Shown in pieces: positions 54,024 to 64,000 of a stretch of DNA of 64,000 bases. Each line of letters begins with the position of its first letter. Positions within the stretch are counted from its first letter, which is position 1. Source of the stretch: Branchinecta lynchi (Eukaryota; Arthropoda; Branchiopoda; Anostraca; Branchinectidae); the NCBI GenBank assembly GCA_023053575.1, contig JAKZAP010000021.1:19282212-19346211 (forward strand). Reading direction: 5' to 3'. The notes below the pieces were generated by a model, which was not told where the DNA came from, did no database searches, and saw only the letters and a list, made by a program, of their open reading frames with translations. Made by a program: the position numbers and the translations under genes.

Positions 54024-54278
54024 ATTTGCCAAAGTTATACCACAGCCACATACTAACGGAGCGTTTCCAAGTTAAAGATGCAGTGTCACACTTTGGGAAA
54101 TTTCGTCGGCTCTGCCAAAAATCATGGACAACAGGGCTCAGCGAGCACATGACAGTCTACATTCTTTTATGGCCGATGAATGGAAAATTGTATTTGTTGT
54201 GTTTTATTTAATTATTTTATTTTACATACTCCGCCTTTCAAATGGCGGGTCAGAATTAAATTACTTACTAACTTATTA
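54024..54278 (+). pseudogene. 3' end of a LINE related to 23300-26765
   Basis: LPKLYHSHILTERFQVKDA and, in another frame, MDNRAQRAHDSLHSFMADE match HLSKLCHYHTLTEKFKIQDA and IDNRTQPAHDLLHCFLADD at the end of the complete ORF2. A tail with CTCCGCCTTTCAAATGGCGG and (TTAC)n follows. Frameshifted and heavily 5'-truncated, in the G-gamma intron. Confidence 0.85.
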
Positions 54279-54668
54279 TACGCACCGTATCCAAACAAAC
54301 CTTGATATACTAGTCCTAAACAAACCCTAACCTCCTGCTTGACACAGATCAATCCTCTCTTATGCGTTCAAGAGAACAGAAGACAATCCAACCACAAAAT
54401 CAACAATACTCGGAGCACAAGTACCTCATCCGCCATGAACCATATTTGCTCCAAAAGGCCAACTAGGGTAGTTACATTGCTAATTGGTTCGTTATACCCA
54501 TGAAAGGAAATTAAGAATCCCGACGTCACCGATCACATCCAGGTGGTTCACTTGCGAGCAGCTCTACTGCATATTCGATTTCGGTCCACATTGGAGAAAA
54601 GACATAAGAAATATACAAAGTAGCGATAAAATACTGTAATTCCTGTAAATAAAATCCGTCTGACTTAC

Positions 54669-54781
54669 GCTTGAATTGACTTGGAGAGGGGCCATCGTTC
54701 CATTGAAGCCTGATACTTCATATTCTCAATCTGCTTTTTTAGCATATCCTTATCCATTTGTGCTAGAATTGTTGGATCCAT
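54669..54781 (-). CDS. Ggamma30A: G-protein gamma subunit, coding exon 1
   Basis: Reading down from ATG at 54781-54779, the exon encodes MDPTILAQMDKDMLKKQIEN, MKYQASMERWPLSKSIQ plus two bases of an Ala codon. The donor is gtaagtca at 54668-54661. This is the N-terminal coiled-coil helix of a G-gamma subunit, which pairs with G-beta. It is very close to the insect Ggamma30A protein as I remember it. It is too short for ordinary ORF calling. A tatataaag string lies 16-24 bases upstream of the ATG, too close to be the promoter TATA of this coding exon, so an upstream 5'UTR exon is possible. Confidence 0.93.
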
Positions 54782-55450
54782 GACGATGGTTCCCCTTTAT
54801 ATAGACTTGGCTAAGCTCCTCCTACTCTTCGATCCCGAATGCTGTGGGGATAGAGATTGTATTGATTAAAATGCTGGAAAGAGGAGGGGATGCCATCTGT
54901 CTTTTCAAGAAGCAATGAGAGTAGGCAAAAAGATAGATGGCTGCAAAGTCAGAAAAAACTAAATAATGGGTGTTGACTAAACTTTAGCCGATTATCTACG
55001 GGTCCTGCCGGCACCGACAAAGTCTATATTTTCCGTTTACTAGCGGAACTGATTGTCCCTAGGAGAGCTCGGCTTTATACATATATACCAATATATATTC
55101 TGCGAAATTAATTTAATCGATTTTTCCTATTTCTTTCATGACGTCATGAGTACGTCACGGGCTGTAGATAATCCGCTAAGGTTTAGTCAATACGGAATAA
55201 TGTAATATGACAATTGTAACCAAGGATAATTTGATCTGATTGCAGCTATAAAGGAAATAAATGAGTTATTATTATAATTATTGCCTGGATTCTAGGCCTA
55301 GGGGACAGCCAGCCAAATGTAGGTTTTCTATATCGGAAATACATAGCCGAACACGTCTAATCCAATATCGAATAATTTATCTTAAACGTGTTGTCAGCCT
55401 TGGACCCAAATTTTTGGGATTTAATGAATATCCCATGCTTTCACTGAACA
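54782..55450. other. Upstream of G-gamma, nothing firm
   Basis: The promoter or 5'UTR of G-gamma should be here or further upstream. Minus-strand tatataaag at 54797-54805 is the only promoter-like string. No CpG-rich segment stands out. Confidence 0.35.
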
Positions 55451-55459
55451 ATTTGGCTT

Positions 55460-56620
55460 GCTGGCGAAAAGTCTCCACCAGAGAAGCATTCCCGTGGCGA
55501 AACGTCCTCATCACAACCTCAAGGTTCATGAACTCGTTTGTGCCCTTTTTTACAGAGACTTTTAACAAAGCGAATAATTGGTGTAATTTATTTATTTTAT
55601 TCATGAACGACCAGCGTAATTTAGCATCTTCTAACGAACAAAGCTTCGAAGTTGGTTTACCAATAAACGGTCTGAATGAATTTGAATTTGAACAAAACGT
55701 CCATGGCGAAAGGTCCCCACGATAAAACGTCCCCATGGCAAACATCTCCGTGGCGAAATATCCCCAAGCATGGATTTTGAAGTTCGTCTTGGTCTTCAGG
55801 CGGATGATTGCATTACAGGAACATTATTATAGGCAAGAAGAGCGGAAGTGGGACCAGTGGCTTCAGATACGAGATATGGACCGTTTCCCTTCAAAGCATA
55901 CAATGTCATATGCCTTGCCCTTGTCTCGTAACTGATCAGTTATAGTTCTAGGTCGTTTAAAGAAACATGCATTTAAAAAGGCTTCTCGAAGGGGACAAGC
56001 AGAAGCCTGATCTGACTAAAAAAGAGTCATACAAGGAGAATGCAAAAATCAGTGTAGTGCCGTCATGGTGGCTAAAAAATGGCAGGGAAGTTCAAGGTAT
56101 TTTTTTTCTGTGAACCTCGTGTGATAATATTTGTATAGGCTACCTAGGCGATTTTAATCTGTTATTCCTGTTGTGGTTTTAAATTAATCAACTTTGAACG
56201 AATGCCGGGTCTGATGGTTGGATGATTGATGGATACTTGGTTATTTTTTTTCGTCCCCTTCATTCTTGTTTATATAGGGTATTCAGTTGATTCTGTTTAT
56301 TGTTTAACTAATATCGGTTATTTTCCTGTCCTAGCCAAGCACTACATTTGTGCTTTCCTGGCAGGAATGTTAATTAGGTTTTTTATTTGTTTTTTTCAAT
56401 ATATTCCAGTGAAAATGAAACTGACGTAAATCTTGAAATCTCCACAAAAAACGTTATCATATTTTTATTCTTGTTCTATTTTAGCCGGGGACGTTTTGGT
56501 TGGAGATAGCCACCGTGAAGTTTTGTTATGGGGACGATTCGCCACGGGGACGTTTTGTCATGGAGACGTTAAGCCTGCAGGGGACGTTTCGTGGACAACC
56601 CGAGGGAATTTAACCCTTGC
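55460..56620. repeat. Element with GGGGACGTTTTG-type repeats at both sides
   Basis: Words of the form cgtggcgaaacgtcc and ccatggcaaacatctccgtg (55490-55510, 55695-55765) face inverse words such as gccacggggacgttttgtca (56470-56600). This suggests a TIR or foldback element of about 1.1 kb. Boundaries not resolved; no gene. Confidence 0.45.
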
Positions 56621-56654
56621 GAGGACTGAAATGACAGCCAGAATTTCGAATTAA

Positions 56655-57030
56655 GAAGGTTCTCAATTAAAGAAGAGGCTAATTAGTACTTCATTAAAAT
56701 AAACGTCTTCTTAATCTTTATAATTTAGTTATTTTCTTCTTATTTATGTTTCTTTTGTGTTCTCTTCTTTTCCTTTTTTCTTCTTTTTCTATACTCCGTT
56801 TTTTTTACTTGGTCAAGTGTAGTGGCCCAATCAAATACATTCATTCATCATTCTTAGCTTAAAAGAACATGTTGTTTCATACTATAGTGAGAAAAAAGAC
56901 ACAAAAGTTTACTAGCAGCAGAACAAAATGTTAGTTCAAAAAGAGAAGGTAAATAACTTTACAACTTTACAAATTAATAGTAAAACATTTGTTTCACCTA
57001 GAATAAATAAGACATTATCATCCGTACTTT
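56655..57030. other. AT-rich DNA, nothing recognised
   Basis: T-rich and A-rich low complexity around 56730-56800, no coding signal. Confidence 0.4.
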
Positions 57031-57034
57031 TCAC

Positions 57035-57180
57035 GCAGATACTCTACATTCTTTTCTGGGCGATGGATACAAATTGTATATTGTATTTGTTGTGTTTTAG
57101 TTAATTGTTTTATTTTATTTTACATACTCCGCTTTTCAAATGGCGGGTCAGAAATAAATTACTTACTTACTTACTTAGAA
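57035..57180 (+). repeat. LINE 3' tail, short copy
   Basis: It matches the tail at 54190-54278: ttgtattgtgttttagttaa-like text, acatactccgcttttcaaat then ggcgggtcagaaataaatta and a cttacttacttacttag run. Only about 145 bases of the LINE were inserted. Confidence 0.75.
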
Positions 57181-57758
57181 CAAAACAGAGTAAAGAAGAA
57201 AGAGGGAAAAAGAAGGAAGAAAAGCAAGAAGGATAGAGTAATTCCAATTTTACTTTTGAACCCTGGACAGCTCAGGATAAATCAAGATAGACGAGACAAG
57301 AGCAATAAAAAATGGTAGATTAACATAGTGACGGTACAGTAGTAAGAAATAGAAAAGGTAAATATTTAGTATTCTGTACGAAATAACTCACAGAAAACTA
57401 TTCAAACCACAAAATTCTCTGATACCAGTTTTCACTATCGTCACGTATTCGTTTTCCAGTTCCGATCGTTTTCTAACCTAGGCCTCCTAGTGAATTAAGT
57501 AAGATTGGCAACCCTGCTGCGAATCCACAGCCTGAAACCCTTCGCTAAATATGGGGTTTCTGATTTGGGTGTACGTTATTTATTACGGATTATTTCTAAT
57601 AGCTTGGAGTAGTTTTCTTTTATTTGGCCTTTTCATCAATCATCAAGGCTCAACTTCGCCAATTCTTCAGTTGCAGTTGTGTTTTGATGATGAGATTTAA
57701 GCATCAACACTCTATATGACTAAAGCCGAAAGACGCCGTGGATCCTAGGAAGAGACAA

Positions 57759-58254
57759 TAGTTACGTTTTTGTTCGGCTTTTGCCTTTCCCTTTTCAGCT
57801 TTGGCTTTTTATCGTTTTCAGGCCTTTTTTAACATTTTCGCGTTTTCGCAAGGTGCCGTTACTACTAAGGACTTTTCACTTTTCTGGGATGAAAACACTA
57901 TTTTGACAAATGCCACTTTATTTGGATTTTACCTGCACTTCAAATTTTTCATCTTTAAAATCCGAGATAGTCTCGAAATACTGACTTTCAATTTGAATCA
58001 AATTCCTCTTTTATTGGATTTTGGGGTCAACTGGCTACCAGTAGCGAGGCAAAAAGCCAAAAGGAGAGCGTAACTTGGTCACCTACCAAGTTTGCCTTTT
58101 TGCAAAAAGCCGAGGGAAAAGGCGAAAGTCGGCGTTTGCCTTTTTGACAAAAACCAGAAATTGTCAAACAGTGCTTAGGACCATTTCACGAAAACGCAAA
58201 AAAAGTAAAAAGCCGTCGAAAAGGCGAGTGAAAAGTCGAACAAAAACGCAACTA
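57759..58254. mobile_element. TIR element with TAGTTRCGTTTTTG ends
   Basis: The left TAGTTACGTTTTTGTTCGGC and right GTCGAACAAAAACGCAACTA are inverse with few mismatches. 496 bases. Its end sequence, not its interior, matches 1234-1730. Confidence 0.6.
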
Positions 58255-58559
58255 ATAAGCGCCGCCTATACAAATCCTTAAATTGACTCAAATCATATGT
58301 AAACCAATCAACAACGTTTGTTGTGGTGACGTTTCTGGTTCTTCGCTAGGCAGACGGCGATTCTTCGTCGGCACGATGAGTTAGTCATCAAGAGAATTCT
58401 GAGTAGCGTTTCAATTCGTACTGGGATTCGCTAGAAGGTCGAGCGAACTCATTTCACTTTCCAAAACTAGCGGAACTCAATAACAGCTCTGGAAAGTGGA
58501 GTGAGGCTTAGTTCCAAGTCGTAAATGCTTTCCAAACCGCCAGAATCGCCCTTGGAAAG

Positions 58560-59340
58560 GATAACAGCCAGGATTCACCTTCCAGATTACCGGACGTCCG
58601 GATTACCAGACTTCCGCATAGTCAAGCCAACCCTTCCAGATTTTGATGATAATGATGACATCCAGTTTTGCTATTCTTATTTATTTCCTAGATGTCCCCT
58701 TCGCATTTCAAATATCTCTTGCATCCCAGTCATAGCTGTCAATCACATTCCCTTTCCTTCCTAGATTTGCATATTTGTTCTGTCTCTCTAATGGATTGCC
58801 TCTATGGTACCTTCCAGACATCCGGAATCTGGGGTGTCCAACACCCCGGACTTCCAGAAGTTTTTGGCCTGACTTCACCTTCCAGATCCGTCTCGACGAA
58901 AACGATTGTCTGGAATCCGGAAGAAATATCTGCATGGAAGGTGAAGCCTCGGTCATAGTCAAGCTAACCCTTTCAGATTTTCACGATAATGATGACAGCT
59001 AAACTTTCTGTTCTTCAACATTTCCTAGATGTCCCCTTTACATTTTAAATATCTCTCGCATCCCAGTCGCAACTGTCAATCACTTTCCCTTTTCTTCCCC
59101 CATTTGCATATATGTAGTGTCTCTCGGTCGGGTTGCCTCTATGGCACCTTCCAGACATCCGGATTCTGGGGTGTCCAGCACTCCGGATTTCCAGACGTTT
59201 TTGGCCTGGCTTCACCTTCCAGATCCAACGAATCTCGTGTGTCCAACACCCTGGACTTCCTTCCGGACTTCCTCGATAAAGGATCCGTCTCGACGAATGC
59301 GGCTGTCTGGAATCCGGAAGAAGAATCTGGAAGGTGAAGC
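58560..59340 (+). repeat. Tandem duplication, about 339-bp period
   Basis: catagtcaagccaacccttc (58616) recurs as catagtcaagctaacccttt (58955). gatgtccccttcgcattt (58691) recurs at 59029. The unit includes a ttccagacatccggaatctg stretch and short inverted ccggacttcc/ggaagtccgg words. Just over two copies. Open frames seen in both copies are on several frames and not conserved in sense. Confidence 0.8.
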
Positions 59341-59344
59341 CTCG

Positions 59345-60450
59345 CTTTAAGGTGCGTGTACATACAGTCCGATTTTTGCAGTCGGATGCAAATTTCCTCC
59401 TTCGGTCCAAAATGTTGACGCATCGCAAGAGGGTTTCTCCATAGTGAAGCGAATTGCGCATGCGTGTTTTCGGATACGAAATCCTCGGACTGTGTGTATA
59501 CGTGGCTTTAATCCTACCTTGATCAGCCCTGTGTCTCACTTCACTCCTGAAACCTAACTGACTCACGTGAAGCGAGTCCGGAAGTTAAAACAAATCCAAT
59601 TACCCGAGCCTCGTACCGTTCAATTACCGACTTGAAACCTTAAAGTTCCAGGGATTTGCCCTTCCATCGGAAAAGTTATAAGAGACTACATTCACCCAGG
59701 CAACGAAAGTAACTTTAACACTTAAAGAACAAAGGGCAAATCATTATTTTAAATTGAGAGTCTTTCCGGTTTCAGAGAACGAGCATCCGGTGTGGCGATA
59801 GTTTTGGAGTTGAAGTGAGTCGGGAATTTAAACTTCGTGAACGTGATCGAAAATGAAGTTGCATCGTGTTTTTGGAAGTTAGAGAAAGACAGCCATGACC
59901 CAAAAGTACACGTTTTTCTAACTTGTGGCTATCCTCGCCAAATTCATGAACCATGGACAAATGGCAAACTTTCCTTATTTGCCTGTCCAGAGTCATATAA
60001 GGTTTGATTGTCGCCAGACCGGTTCACAAATGTAATCGCGTCCCTCCCTGTCCTCTTGGTTCCATATACGTTTTCAACAATATACATGAACTAAACTTTC
60101 TAGTTTATGTTATATATTTATTATTTTATTCTATAATGTTATTTAACATTACCATTATTTCTTATCTTTTTTTTTTTTTTTTAACTGTTATGCCCGTGAA
60201 CAACAAAGTGAAAAACACGTAGTAAATACAAAATAAGAAGAAACAAAAGAAGAGAAAACAAAAACTGAAAATAACACACTTACCGAAATTAAACATAGCA
60301 TGTCTAAATAGTCTAAATAGTGAAGAAGTCACCATAGACAAAACGGGTTAATGAGTACCCGCACAAATTTCTAGCAGCTCATCTTCGAACTCTTTTTTCA
60401 AATTTTTCCTGACGTAGTAGGGGGTCAATACTGCAATTACGATTACAAAC
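59345..60450. other. Intergenic, no gene recognised
   Basis: The segment 59863-59950 (ttggaagttagagaaagacagc) has a weaker duplicate at 62065-62155. A T-run lies at 60169-60182. No coding evidence. Confidence 0.4.
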
Positions 60451-60454
60451 TGAA

Positions 60455-60620
60455 GTATTTCTGACCCACAAGGCGTATTCTCGCCGTTCCCCGAGGACTC
60501 CTCGGGGAATCGAAGAGAACGCCCTTTTAGAAAAAACGGCGAGAATAGAGGGAGTCACACCACGCGGACCCCGCGTACAGAAACAGCGAGAACACGGGGA
60601 ATGCTTCCAAAATCGATTGT
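60455..60620. repeat. GC-rich palindromic segment
   Basis: CCCCGAGGACTCCTCGGGG (60497-60515) is a perfect inverted repeat with short loop. Around it, ttctcgccgtt and aacggcgagaa (60478 and 60536) are also inverse, giving a larger stem. The composition contrasts with the AT-rich surroundings. Confidence 0.65.
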
Positions 60621-60914
60621 GTTCAATTAAGAAATATACAGTTGACGAAATTAGTCTGGATCCACTTTATTTTTGGTTTTGTTTATTCTGATTATTTTTA
60701 ATTAACTTTACATTGCACCAATACCAGCAAAAATTGATTCCCCTTCGAATCTGAGTCCTTTTTGATGACGGGGATGATAAACGGAGCATTCCCCGTCCGT
60801 GGGGACTCGCGAATACGGGGAGTGAACATAAGCAAATAATTTTTTGACTGAGGAATTAGTTGAGACCTTTTTGCTGCATTTATTAATTAATTTTAATTAT
60901 TAATTAAAAAAAAA

Positions 60915-62012
60915 CGCATCGAATATATAATCGACTTCAGAGAAACTTTTACTTCTGTAACATTCTGCTTTTGGTTGGGTTCCGATCGAAATACTCGTCC
61001 GCCAAGAAAATAAAGTTCGAAAATGAATTCAGCATGTCTCCTTATCCCTAAGCTTTACTTATAGGAAACTTTATATTCAAACAATGCTTTCAAACTAATA
61101 CGTCATACGTTGAAATACGAACTTTTTACAACGTTTACGTTTTTGACGTTTAAAGGTTTACCCTTACGGTTGAAATACAAACTTCTACTTTTACCAAATT
61201 TCCTGGTAACTATTTGTCCGGTTAGAAAATAGTTATCAGATCTGAAGTCAGCTTGTCTCCTTAACCCTAAACTGTCATATGCTTTTAAAATATATTTTTT
61301 AGCCCCCTGATTTGAAACCTCCTCCTTCACCCCTAAATACACGACTACGGGACCCATCTAGAAACCTGACCTGTACTTCGACCCAAAGGATCTCCACACC
61401 AAAGGCGTTTTTCCGTGGCCCCACAGACAGGTTGTGGGTCGATTGTGTCTCGAAAGGAGCGTTTCCGCGGCCTTTGGTGCGGCCCACAAGCGTGTTTCCG
61501 CGACTAACAAGATTTTCGTGGCTCATTTTTTGGCTCAAATTCGACAAACAACTGCCGAGGTGATTGTCGATTTTGTGGCTCGACTTTGGCGGGAAACTCA
61601 AATTTAGCAGCAAAATAACGTCAAAACAATAAAAACTTCCTCAAGTATGTAGACATAAAACTGAAGATCCTTTTTGCACGGAATGGTAAGGACGAAAGAC
61701 TGGAGTTCTATTTATTGAGATTTTTACATGACTTTTCTTTATTTATTCAGACATTTGGAATAACCGCCCAGAAATAGAAAAATCGGTGTTTCCGCGAGTT
61801 TCAACTTGTGGCTCGACTGTGTGGCAAACAATCGTGTTTCCGCGACAAACACCAGAACTGTGTGGCCCACAATTGTGTCACGGAAAAACGCCTCAAGTTT
61901 GAGTAAAACAATTGAACCGGAGAGTTATCGTGCTAATAGACTGACACACGGAAGGATACACTTTACGAAGCCCTGTGTATTCCGTCAATAACGTTTTGGG
62001 ATCCAAAAATGG
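60915..62012 (-). repeat. GGATCC-family element split by a foldback element
   Basis: Diverged units on the low-coordinate side (gttgggttccgatcgaaata). The left terminus GTTTTGGGATCCAAAAA lies at about 61993-62009. It is interrupted at 61403-61893. The most divergent copy in the window. Confidence 0.7.
61403..61893. mobile_element. Foldback element with AGGCGTTTTTCCGTG ends and CAA duplication
   Basis: The left AGGCGTTTTTCCGTG and right CACGGAAAAACGCCT are perfectly inverse. CAA flanks both sides (61400-61402 and 61894-61896). The rejoined flank cacaccaagttt is the normal GGATCC-family sequence. The interior repeats a gtttccgcgac/ttgtggctcgac motif at both sides. 491 bases, no ORF. Confidence 0.8.
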
Positions 62013-62686
62013 GGTCCGAAGAAGCATATCTACATTAAAGCTGAACAGCTTCTAACCTTGTTCCTGGAAGTTAGAGAAATACAGCAATGAAACGTAAGTA
62101 CTTTGATGACTGGAACTTATTAGCCTACTTTGCTCGCCAAGTCGGCTTTGCTTCAGTAATTTGAAACGCGAGAAATCCGAAAAGTGTCAAAAGAAGCATA
62201 TCTCTAACTGTAGTGGAAAACATCGAAGCCATCAAGGTGGTGAAAAATTCAGAGAACTATTCAAAGAATCATACCTTAACTGTGTTTGAAAACCTCCCAA
62301 CAATGTTCGAAACACTTTTGCCAATATTTCAGATATAGGTAGACAGTTGTGTATGCGCCTGAGTAATTTTTGGCACCATAATTTTAGTAATTTAAGACGG
62401 TCGTGCCCACAAACGAGAATAAAGACAAAGGCAATTAGGAGAAGGCTAACACACCCTAATAACGATGACACGAGCTCATTATTTTCAAGTTACTCAGAGT
62501 TGACAATGGACGATAATAATTTTAGGAGTGAGAAACAAGATTTTCCAAAACCGTGTGTTTTTGCTGCAAGGCATGTTTTCAAATTATGCCTAAATTATCA
62601 ATATTCCAGTTCCGAGCTACCACGCGGTTTCGTTCCTATACTCTTGATGACTAGCTCTTCGTGTTGATGAAGGAAAATATAATAAT
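62013..62686. other. Intergenic, no gene recognised
   Basis: It includes the partial duplicate of 59863-59950. Otherwise AT-rich, without coding or repeat signatures I can name. Confidence 0.4.
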
Positions 62687-63104
62687 AATCTTTATTCGTT
62701 CCCTTTATCACAATGCAATAACATGGGTATCGTCAAACAAGAACATGGGTAACGTCAAACAAGTAAGAAGAGAAAAACACCAAAAGACGCAACAAGAAGA
62801 ACACACATGATAAGCTAACACTTCGATTTGAAGATATTGTCGTTGTAGTGCTTCACGTAGTATGGCACGTAGGAGTTTAAAAATCTTGTCGTCGAGTGTG
62901 TAGGCGGGCATTTTAACAGTTCTTTTCCTTCTTTCAGATTTGCCAACATCGTCTTGTGTGTGGGGGGTACTGAAGTAAACTGGGGCAGGATATCTCGGTG
63001 CGTTGGGGACTTCAGGATGTCAGCTCCAAACTTCATCAAGCTTTCATGCCTCCGTTCATCCAGGGTTGGGAGCTTGAGTTCGCTCAAGCTTTCTTCGTAG
63101 TTTT
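62687..63104 (-). pseudogene. LINE reverse-transcriptase C-terminal remnant
   Basis: Minus strand: ELKLPTLDERRHESLMKFGA, DILKSPTHRDILP, then THSTTRFLNSYVPYYVKHYN, the usual LINE C-terminus (LPTLEERRxxLCxKFG...RFxxSFIPYxVxxxN). The 3' end has an ATAATAAT run near 62678. It is cut off at 63104 where a CAAGTGCC-family element begins. A second copy is at 16870-17190. Confidence 0.8.
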
Positions 63105-64000
63105 TATGGCACTTGCAGCCTCTGGCTCAAGTGCTATATACCGATCACAATTCCGTCTGTCGGTCGGTCCGAGTTTTTTGTCACACTTTTTCGAGTTAGG
63201 GTACTTCCAGTGTGCTAGGACAATGAAACTTGGCAGGAATATCAGGGACCCGACCAAACTAACCTGGAAATAATCAGTTTTCCGATCCGACCATATGCGG
63301 GGGAGTGTGGGTGGGGGGGGGGGGCTGGAAACTTGAAAATTTAGGGCATTTTGTCACACTTTTCGAGTTAGGGTACTTCCAGATGAGCTAGGACAATGAA
63401 ACTTGACAGGCGTATCAAGGACCCGACCAAACTAACCTGGAAATAATCAGTTTCCCGATCAGACCGTATGCGGGGGAGTGGGGGGCACTGGAAACTTGAA
63501 AATTTAGGGCATTTTGTCACACTTTTTCGAGTTAGGGTACTTCCAGCTGTGCTAGGACCATGAAAGTTGGCAGGCGTATCAGAGACCCGACCAAACAAAC
63601 TTAGAAACAATCAGTTATCCGATCCGACCATTTTGGGGCGAGTGGAGGGCAGGGGAATCCGGGAAATTGAGAAGTGTGTAACTTTCGAACGGGTGATCGG
63701 ATTGTAATGAAACTTAATAACTGAATAGATTATATATCTGTGATGTCCCGTTTAAACTGTTGACCGGATTCGGTAGCCAGGGGGGAGTTGGGGGGGGGAC
63801 CGGAAATCTCAAGAAACGGTTAGAATCGAGGGATCGGAGTGAAACTTGCTGGGAAGAACAAGCATCTGCTCTAGATAAATCGTTTAGACCATTGTACTGG
63901 TTCCGAACACTTATGGGGGGGGGGGGAGGGGGTTTCTCGGAATTCCGGTGATGGCGGTTCTGGAGATTTTCATGATGAAACTTGGCAGGCATATCAAGGA
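63105..64000 (+). repeat. CAAGTGCC-hairpin family element, runs off the window
   Basis: The left hairpin TATGGCACTTGCAGCCTCTG...CAAGTGCTATATACCGAT, then TCCGTCTGTCGGTCGGTCC. Three tandem modules of about 170 bases follow, each with gagttagggtacttccag, tgaaacttg and a G-tract. The right end lies beyond 64000. Confidence 0.8.

Noticed and set aside
54797..54805. TATATAAAG upstream of the G-gamma ATG as a TATA box
   Set aside because: It is only 16-24 bases before the start codon, so transcription starting 30 bases downstream would miss the ATG; not supported as the promoter.
55261..55725. 154-residue open frame on the plus strand and 122-residue frame on the minus strand
   Set aside because: No recognisable domain, overlapping opposite frames, and the right end lies in the GGGGACGTTT-type repeat.
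59045..59566. 173-residue minus-strand frame
   Set aside because: Covers the 339-bp tandem duplication and runs into unrelated DNA; the two repeat copies do not keep the frame.

Overview
This is a stretch of animal (invertebrate metazoan) nuclear DNA. Two conserved genes are split by long introns with GT-AG splice sites, and almost everything else is transposable-element debris. The two proteins look protostome-like, and the G-gamma protein resembles the insect form most closely (from memory). An arthropod such as a crustacean is my best guess, but the species cannot be fixed from the sequence.

Gene 1 is EIF3B (translation initiation factor 3 subunit b), plus strand. Ten coding exons lie at 6553-6739, 9024-9181, 9594-9801, 11531-11672, 13439-13577, 14977-15166, 17396-17613, 22535-22738, 28075-28183 and 36400-36488. 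They encode about 547 C-terminal residues: the beta-propeller, the helical linker and the acidic C-terminus. The N-terminal RRM exons are not in the window. Exon 4 has an apparent one-base deletion in a C run at 11566-11568.

Gene 2 is a 72-residue heterotrimeric G-protein gamma subunit of the Ggamma30A type, minus strand. It has two coding exons (54781-54669 and 49981-49876) and ends in a CVMM prenylation box. It lies tail to tail with EIF3B.

Mobile DNA fills the rest. (a) A 5'-truncated but intact-ORF non-LTR retrotransposon (23300-26765, minus), plus 3' fragments of several LINE families. (b) A 4.2-kb TIR DNA transposon (30368-34596) carrying a zinc-finger/CXC gene with an internal deletion. 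(c) Several hAT-like non-autonomous elements with matching 8-bp target duplications (22116-22492, 38741-41101, 39467-39815, 41152-41484, 50812-51088). (d) TTAA-flanked, TA-flanked and foldback MITEs. (e) Two unusual non-coding families: a 'GGATCC-palindrome' family built of 137-bp hairpin units, with nested and self-nested copies, and a 'CAAGTGCC-hairpin' family that alternates G-tracts with a TGAAACTTG core. A tRNA-Thr(UGU)-like sequence is split by a hAT MITE and has a second hAT element inserted just past its 3' end.

Nested insertions give a relative chronology. The GGATCC elements act as hosts for a LINE tail, a full LINE, the TIR transposon, a foldback element, a CAAGTGCC element and another copy of themselves. 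One GGATCC copy also interrupts an older dispersed repeat inside the G-gamma intron. No operons, CRISPR arrays or prokaryotic features are present.
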